From NCBI GenBank assembly GCA_038659295.1, contig JASNGC010000003.1:496001-560000 (forward strand): a stretch of 64,000 nt of DNA, given 5' to 3'. Below are positions 59,215-64,000 of the stretch, in pieces; position 1 is the first letter of the stretch; each line of letters begins with the position of its first letter. The notes under the pieces are model-generated. The model had not been told where the DNA came from. It was given only the letters and a program-made list of their open reading frames with translations, and made no database searches. The translations under genes and the position numbers were made by a program. Source of the DNA: Enterocytospora artemiae (taxonomy: Eukaryota; Microsporidia).

Positions 59215-60597
59215 ATGCTGAGTGACTTAGGAAGCTTCATTGGATCAAAGCTTAACGATCTTTTTAACAAGCCAGTAACGGATTCTGTAATTGATGAAAT
59301 TATAAAGGATATTTGTACGAATCTTGTAAAATCAAATGTAAATCCAAAGTATATCGCTGATTTTAGGCAGAATATCAAAGATGAAATCAAACTCGAACGG
59401 ATGCAAAGCAATACAAACAAAGCAAAGGTGGTTCAGAGCATTATTTTTAAGAACTTGGTGGACTTCTTAGATCCAAAAGTGAAACCATACAAGATTGTGA
59501 AGGGATCTCCAAATGTCGTTGTATTTGTTGGCCTACAAGGCTGTGGAAAAACCACAAGCATCTGTAAATATGCAAGGTTTTACAAAAAGGCCGGCTTCAG
59601 GGTTGGGATTGTTTGTGCAGATACCTTTAGAGCTGGAGCATTTGATCAGATCAAACAGAACTCGGAAAAGATAGATGTTCCATTTTTTGGTTCTGATGAT
59701 CCGGATCCAGTGAAAGTTGCCAGAGAAGGGGTGGCTAAGTTTAGAAGACACGACTTTGAGTTGATTTTGGTAGACACATCAGGTAGACACACCCAGGAAG
59801 AAGCACTGTTTGAGGAAATGAGGGGGCTTGTGGCTGCTGTCCGACCAAACAACATAGTGTTTGTGATGGATGCAGGGATTGGACAGTCGGCAGAGGATCA
59901 GGCATATGGGTTTAAATCGGCTGTGGATGTTGGCGGAATTATTCTCACCAAGATTGACGGTGCCTCCAAGGCCGGAGGAGCACTTTCATCTGTTGCGGCC
60001 ACACAATGTCCGATTGAGTTCGTTGGTACGGGTGAGGGAATGGAGGACTTCGAGATGTTTGATTCCAAAAGATTTGTTTCGAAGCTTCTTGGAATGGGCG
60101 ATGTAGATGGCTTGATAGAGAAGTTCTCTAATCTGGAGATCGATGGAGAGGACTTTGCCAAGCGCCTAATTGGCGGGAAGTTTACTCTTCTGGATTTCAA
60201 GAAATTTTTGGAGCAGATATGCTCCATGGGACCTCTTTCCAGTATTTTGAAAATGGTTCCTGGTCTTGGGAATGTGGATATTCCTGACGAAAACAAGTTT
60301 GCCAAATACCTAGTTATTTTCGATTCTATGTCCAAGAGTGAACTGGGGAGTTGTGGAGAACTATTTGCAAAGCAGCCTAGCCGTCTTACTAGACTAGCAA
60401 AAGGTTCTGGAACATCGAGAGAGGATGTCTCTGAGGTTCTTCATTCCTTTAAGACATTGGGGATGATGGCCAAGAAACTGATGAACAACATGCCAGGAGT
60501 TGCAAGCATGCTGGGTATGCCCGAGGTTAAACAGAAACATGGTAAAAAGACCGTGTCTACACAATTGTCACCTGGAATACTAGATTCTTTGGATTGA
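59215..60597 (+). CDS. SRP54: Signal recognition particle protein SRP54 (460 aa)
   Basis: GTPase that binds signal sequences and SRP RNA. N domain, then GLQGCGKTT, DTFRAGAFDQI, DTSGRHTQEEALFEEM and TKIDGASKAGG of the G domain, then the Met-rich M domain (SMGPLSSILKMVPGLG ... RLTRLAKGSGTS ... MNNMPGVASMLGMPE). Length is near yeast Srp54 (541) but with a shorter tail. Start: ATG after TACCCCTATAAC. Confidence 0.96.
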   Translation: MLSDLGSFIGSKLNDLFNKPVTDSVIDEIIKDICTNLVKSNVNPKYIADFRQNIKDEIKLERMQSNTNKAKVVQSIIFKNLVDFLDPKVKPYKIVKGSPNVVVFVGLQGCGKTTSICKYARFYKKAGFRVGIVCADTFRAGAFDQIKQNSEKIDVPFFGSDDPDPVKVAREGVAKFRRHDFELILVDTSGRHTQEEALFEEMRGLVAAVRPNNIVFVMDAGIGQSAEDQAYGFKSAVDVGGIILTKIDGASKAGGALSSVAATQCPIEFVGTGEGMEDFEMFDSKRFVSKLLGMGDVDGLIEKFSNLEIDGEDFAKRLIGGKFTLLDFKKFLEQICSMGPLSSILKMVPGLGNVDIPDENKFAKYLVIFDSMSKSELGSCGELFAKQPSRLTRLAKGSGTSREDVSEVLHSFKTLGMMAKKLMNNMPGVASMLGMPEVKQKHGKKTVSTQLSPGILDSLD

Positions 60598-60829
60598 TTA
60601 AATTTTGGACAACTAAGCTAGAGTTTGGTGTCAGGATAATTGGAATACTCTTATAGTTGGTATAATTTTATTAAGTTTTGATTGGTGATTTTGCACAGTG
60701 ATGAACTTTGAAATCTACTGCTTCAACCCAACAATCAGTGACATAACAACATGTTAAATAATTCTTCCATCCATTTATTTAAACTTCTTAATACTTATTG
60801 TCCAGTAGAGTTTCTTACACTTAAATGTT

Positions 60830-61222
60830 TCACTTTCTAGCATTGCGGGCACGAATATTGTCATGAAAAAGATGTACTATTCCTGACTCTCCATTATCAT
60901 CTATCAATGAGACATGTTTGCTACTCTTCTCATTTAAATAGTACAAAAGATGGATGATTTTTACAAATACCCCAGCGTATATTAGTATTTCTGCTTGAGC
61001 GGTCCCAAGGACAAAATAACAGAGCAAATCGAACATCACCATGAAAAAGAGAATTCGGAATAAACGACTACCTTTCACTGGCTGGTCCCAGTTTCTCCAA
61101 TAATTGATAAGATTGGAAAGATAGATGACTAAAATGGTTGTAAAGATGGAAAGTATCAATATATGAACTAGATCGACTTGAAACTTAACAAATTTCTCGA
61201 CAATGGGCTTTAAAAGTTTCAT
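60830..61222 (-). CDS. Three-pass membrane protein, unknown (130 aa)
   Basis: About three hydrophobic segments (LVHILILSIFTTILVIYLSNL; LFRILFFMVMFDLLCYFVLG; AEILIYAGVFVKIIHLLYYL) and a hydrophilic C-terminus. No family recognised. Start: ATG at 61222 after GGCCCCAA, 47 codons inside the longest frame. Confidence 0.65.
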   Translation of the reverse strand: MKLLKPIVEKFVKFQVDLVHILILSIFTTILVIYLSNLINYWRNWDQPVKGSRLFRILFFMVMFDLLCYFVLGTAQAEILIYAGVFVKIIHLLYYLNEKSSKHVSLIDDNGESGIVHLFHDNIRARNARK

Positions 61223-61435
61223 TTGGGGCCAAAAAAGATTTCTAGTTTTAAAAGTCATGTTAATTATTATAGAACAAACCCAATGTTCAAAGTCCCCAGC
61301 TGTATTATATCCTGGTGCTTCTCTTCCAGAAAGAAGAAAATCAGTCTGTGGGTCTGATGACATCCAAAGAATATTGTGATGAAGTTAAAGTGATTTTATT
61401 ACCATAAAGAAGGTAGTAGGTAGTTGAGTAATTTA

Positions 61436-62113
61436 TCAATCTTTCTGCGTTTCCAAGTCTCTTTCTCTTTTGATATGCCCTATTTCATCGGCTAATTCTT
61501 GGCCAGCATTACAAACTTTTGAAATATTTTCCATGATGCTTTCAATCAGAAGTATATTGTACTCCTTTCTCCGAACGATAGCTAAAATAACTTGGTATTC
61601 TTTATTATTAAGAGTAGAATGCTTCAGTTCAGTTATGACATTGGATTTACTTGTGGCATCAGTATTTGAATCAGAAATTATGCTTGTGGAAGAAATGAGT
61701 TGATTTTTATTTGGATCTGTCGTTGCGGTATTGATTGGATCGTTTGCGTGCATTTTTTCATCATCTGTGTTGACCTCGGAAATACTTTCGGAGTTCAATA
61801 GTTTGTTAAGAAGATTATGAATAGTCACTCTCTCTGATTTTATATAGGAAAGTAAATAAAAGAATTGTCTTCTTAACATTTTACAGCTCACAAACTGTTC
61901 CCTATATGCTATAAACCTGGTAAGATTGAATTCATCGGTATTTTCTGCTTTACTCCTATTACATAAAACAAAGCTATCTTTTGAGGAATCTGGGATAAAC
62001 AAGCTACCTTCATTGTTGGTTTCGACCTTTCTCTCGAGCTCCTTTAAAACCAAGTCTATCCACTCAGATTTAATTTCATGGTCGACACACTTTCTATTCA
62101 TGTTATAAAGCAT
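61436..62113 (-). CDS. Hypothetical helical protein (225 aa)
   Basis: Helical ends (LVLKELERKVETN; KEYNILLIESIMENISKVCNAGQEL) with an Asn/Thr/Ser-rich middle (~120-165). Not recognised; a small coiled-coil complex subunit is conceivable. Start: ATG after TTTTCCCTTAA. Confidence 0.6.
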   Translation of the reverse strand: MLYNMNRKCVDHEIKSEWIDLVLKELERKVETNNEGSLFIPDSSKDSFVLCNRSKAENTDEFNLTRFIAYREQFVSCKMLRRQFFYLLSYIKSERVTIHNLLNKLLNSESISEVNTDDEKMHANDPINTATTDPNKNQLISSTSIISDSNTDATSKSNVITELKHSTLNNKEYQVILAIVRRKEYNILLIESIMENISKVCNAGQELADEIGHIKRERDLETQKD

Positions 62114-62334
62114 TTAAGGGAAAAAACTGAAGCATCTTTTTATGCAAAAGTGGTATGGCAGGAATGGGTTCAAGAGCAGCCACTTTACACGAGAAAGAGA
62201 TGAAGTGCTAGCTTATATTTCTGATATTGTGGAAATATATATTCCATCATAGACAATGCAGATCAGTTGTCACCACTGAGAACACGTCTTTTTGGTATTA
62301 CATCTCAGTAAATATTCATTTGAACAGGCCATTA

Positions 62335-62406
62335 TCCCTGTTTGTCCAGTGGTTAGGATGTCTGACTCTCACTCAGGAGGCCTGGGTTCGATTCCCGGAC
62401 GGGGAA
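62335..62406 (+). tRNA. tRNA-Glu (anticodon CTC)
   Basis: 72 nt. Acceptor TCCCTGT/ACGGGGA, D-arm GTCCAGTGGTTAGGA, anticodon loop CTCTCAC, T-arm CTGGGTTCGATTCCCGG, discriminator A. No intron, CCA not encoded. Confidence 0.95.
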
Positions 62407-62427
62407 TTAGGAGATGCTTTCGAGTTC

Positions 62428-62432
62428 TTTTT
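62428..62432 (+). terminator. RNA polymerase III terminator of tRNA-Glu
   Basis: Five T residues ~22 bases after the tRNA end; farther than for the other two tRNAs, so less certain. Confidence 0.55.
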
Positions 62433-62576
62433 ATCAGTATGAATGAATTGAATCATTGTTGAAGATGTTATGTTACTACAATTTCATGGTATGAGGCCTG
62501 TCTTAATTACTAGCTTACTTAAATGACCCAAAACCCTACTTACATAAAAATGGTATATAATCTGTTTTATTGCATC

Positions 62577-63440
62577 CTAACTCACTGAGCCATCCTTGAT
62601 AGTAGTTTTAATGTATTCTCCATCTATAAGAACCTTCCTACCCTTAAAAGTTACAAAATGGTCGACAACCTTAAATTCCCTCAGAATATTGGCATATCTA
62701 GCTTTCTTCAGATCAATTTTCCCATACTCTAGACCCGTAAAGATTTCCAACATCCCCTCAAGTTGAATTTTTTTATTTGGGGTATCCACTCTGATAGCCT
62801 CAATCTCCTTTCCATCACATGTGTTTACACCATCAGGAGAATCATTTTCACGACTAACACAGCAAATCATTCCTTCACTATGCTCTGAACCGAGCTTAAC
62901 CTTCTTAATGTTCACCACAAACAAGTATACATTGTTCAACAAGTCCTCCTTCAAATAGTATGGTCTTAATCCAGAGCATATAGAGTACTCCTTCTCGATC
63001 TCTACCATTTCCTTAAATAGTTTGTCCATTCCCTGAACTTCTTCAATTTGAGATATTCTTCCAGATTTAATATTCAACATCAGAAAGTCGATATCTATAA
63101 AGTCAATACCATTTGTCGTGGCAAAGTTACATATAGCATCATAGTTTTTGAGATTCCCCTTCTCAAGCATGTCTCTAACTAGGTTGATAAAGCTAATCAA
63201 CCCCAGTGTTTTATTGGCTTTACCAACTGTAGAAATATTCTTTCTGGAGTTTTTGAAATCTTTCAGTCTGATTTCATCCCCGTTCAAAACAAAAAGTTGA
63301 GAAATAAGCTCATCGTTCTCAAAAGATTGTCCATTGAGTATCAATTTCGTCTCAACGCCCAGTACACACTCTACATTTCGATTTGAATAGTAGCACATGA
63401 ATTTTAAATCCTCATCCTCCTCTCTATAAGTTAATATCAT
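62577..63440 (-). CDS. Arc1/EMAPII-type tRNA-binding cofactor (287 aa)
   Basis: The C-terminal ~150 residues are an EMAPII-like OB-fold tRNA-binding domain: NIKSGRISQIEEVQ, then YSICSGLRPYYLKEDLLNN, FVVNIKKVKLGSEHSEGMICC, matching the VGRI..V... / RTVVSGLV / NLKP.KMRG..S.GM.LC pattern. The N-terminal half is divergent and may be the tRNA-synthetase-binding part, as in yeast Arc1. Start: ATG at 63440 after GACCCTCTTA; the four earlier codons begin at GTG. Confidence 0.75.
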   Translation of the reverse strand: MILTYREEDEDLKFMCYYSNRNVECVLGVETKLILNGQSFENDELISQLFVLNGDEIRLKDFKNSRKNISTVGKANKTLGLISFINLVRDMLEKGNLKNYDAICNFATTNGIDFIDIDFLMLNIKSGRISQIEEVQGMDKLFKEMVEIEKEYSICSGLRPYYLKEDLLNNVYLFVVNIKKVKLGSEHSEGMICCVSRENDSPDGVNTCDGKEIEAIRVDTPNKKIQLEGMLEIFTGLEYGKIDLKKARYANILREFKVVDHFVTFKGRKVLIDGEYIKTTIKDGSVS

Positions 63441-63651
63441 TAAGAGGGTCACTTCTCAACAAATTGGAAAAATAAATACACTATCATAACTATTTTATAA
63501 CCTATCTATTATGTTTTCCTGGGCTTTAAGATAGTGTGATGATAATATCTTGGCTACGTAATCACTAAAACCATCGTAGGGACTTGAGCCCATCCAACCA
63601 ACGTATCTAGCCCTTAGGTTTTTTGGAGAGAAGAATATTTTTACCCATAAG

Positions 63652-64000
63652 ATGGAGACCAAGAAGTTTGAGCCAAATTTGGAGATGATTGCCAGGAGAT
63701 CCAAGATAGAACCATTTGGAGGAGCAGTAAAACACAATAAGGATGGTCTATTGCCAGAGATCGTTAAGGTGGACTTTACAAAATATACAACTTCAGTCAA
63801 AGTTGAAGCACAGTCGGAAGACATCGTTAGTGCCTATCAGCCGTCACAAGCTGTAAGCTTTAGCACAAGTACGGTCCTTGAATCAACATACAAAACCGTT
63901 AGGATTACGAACATTCCCATAAATATAGATACGAGTGGCTTGTTACAAATACTGTACAAGGAGGTCCCGTCATTATTGTTTACGAGGGTACATCTGGTAT
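63652..64000 (+). CDS. Probable eIF3g, cut by the window end
   Basis: Open from an ATG at 63652 (TTTTTACCCATAAG upstream) to the last base with no stop. An N-terminal stretch (MIARRSKIEPFGGAVKHNKD) has the spacing of the eIF3g R..W.KFG motif, and the last ~40 residues begin an RRM (KTVRITNIPINIDTSGLLQI). eIF3g joins a short KFG-type region to one RRM. The rest of the RRM is outside the window, so another RRM protein remains possible. Confidence 0.6.
   Translation, partial: METKKFEPNLEMIARRSKIEPFGGAVKHNKDGLLPEIVKVDFTKYTTSVKVEAQSEDIVSAYQPSQAVSFSTSTVLESTYKTVRITNIPINIDTSGLLQILYKEVPSLLFTRVHLV

Overview
The window is a gene-dense, AT-leaning stretch of a nuclear eukaryotic genome, most likely from a microsporidian. 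It has short single-exon genes on both strands, eukaryote-only machinery (eIF2-gamma, TFIIH, CCT, SRP54, TAF13, Polo kinase, RNA polymerase I/III subunits), three tRNA genes and very short gaps between most genes. At least 40 of about 55 start codons have a CCC or CCCC run within about 20 bases upstream, and three others have GGGG. This is the start-proximal CCC/GGG signal known from Microsporidia. Many stop codons sit inside or next to AATAAA, and two secreted-protein genes have a TATA-like box about 25 bases before the ATG. Genus cannot be decided from this sequence. No transposon, rRNA, CRISPR array or virus-like gene was seen.

Layout. 1-12 kb: an unknown coiled-coil protein, eIF2-gamma, a protein with a decayed homeodomain, a shortened thioredoxin-reductase-like protein, TFIIH Tfb2, a large possible nucleoporin, a possible Rad1-like clamp protein, and RNA polymerase AC40, which lacks an evident ATG. 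11-24 kb: a lipid-anchored Arf-like remnant, a membrane protein, a CID-domain protein, Polo-like kinase, Kae1, tRNA-Ser, Hel2/ZNF598, a p24 cargo receptor, tRNA-Asp, a multi-pass membrane protein, Rad9-like clamp protein and a Cys-rich secreted protein. 24-39 kb: TTP-type CCCH zinc finger, trehalose-6-phosphate phosphatase, a Ran-binding-domain protein, eS12, thioredoxin, an E2 enzyme, Hop2, an Arl2-like GTPase, WD40 and TPR-like proteins, and a second Cys-rich secreted protein. 39-54 kb: Rad17/Rad24, topoisomerase III, DPM1, a helical-repeat protein, glycerol-3-phosphate dehydrogenase, two tail-anchored proteins, RNA polymerase I A49, eL29, eS27, CCT-theta and TAF13. 54-64 kb: two homeodomain genes flanking trehalose-6-phosphate synthase, SRP54, tRNA-Glu, an Arc1/EMAPII-like tRNA-binding protein and the start of a probable eIF3g.

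Linked functions. Three genes point to a 9-1-1 DNA-damage checkpoint (Rad9-like, possible Rad1-like, Rad17/Rad24 loader), alongside topoisomerase III and the meiotic factor Hop2. Both trehalose enzymes are here, and they are two of the three genes with the GGGG start signal. The most unusual observations are: a CCT-theta that has lost its ATPase motifs; a thioredoxin-reductase relative reduced to the FAD half; an E2 with NPN in place of HPN; AC40 without an ATG; low-complexity insertions in Kae1 and DPM1; a perfect 16-bp hairpin; and several genes under 60 codons, including eL29. Family calls rest on reading translations by eye; no database search was run.
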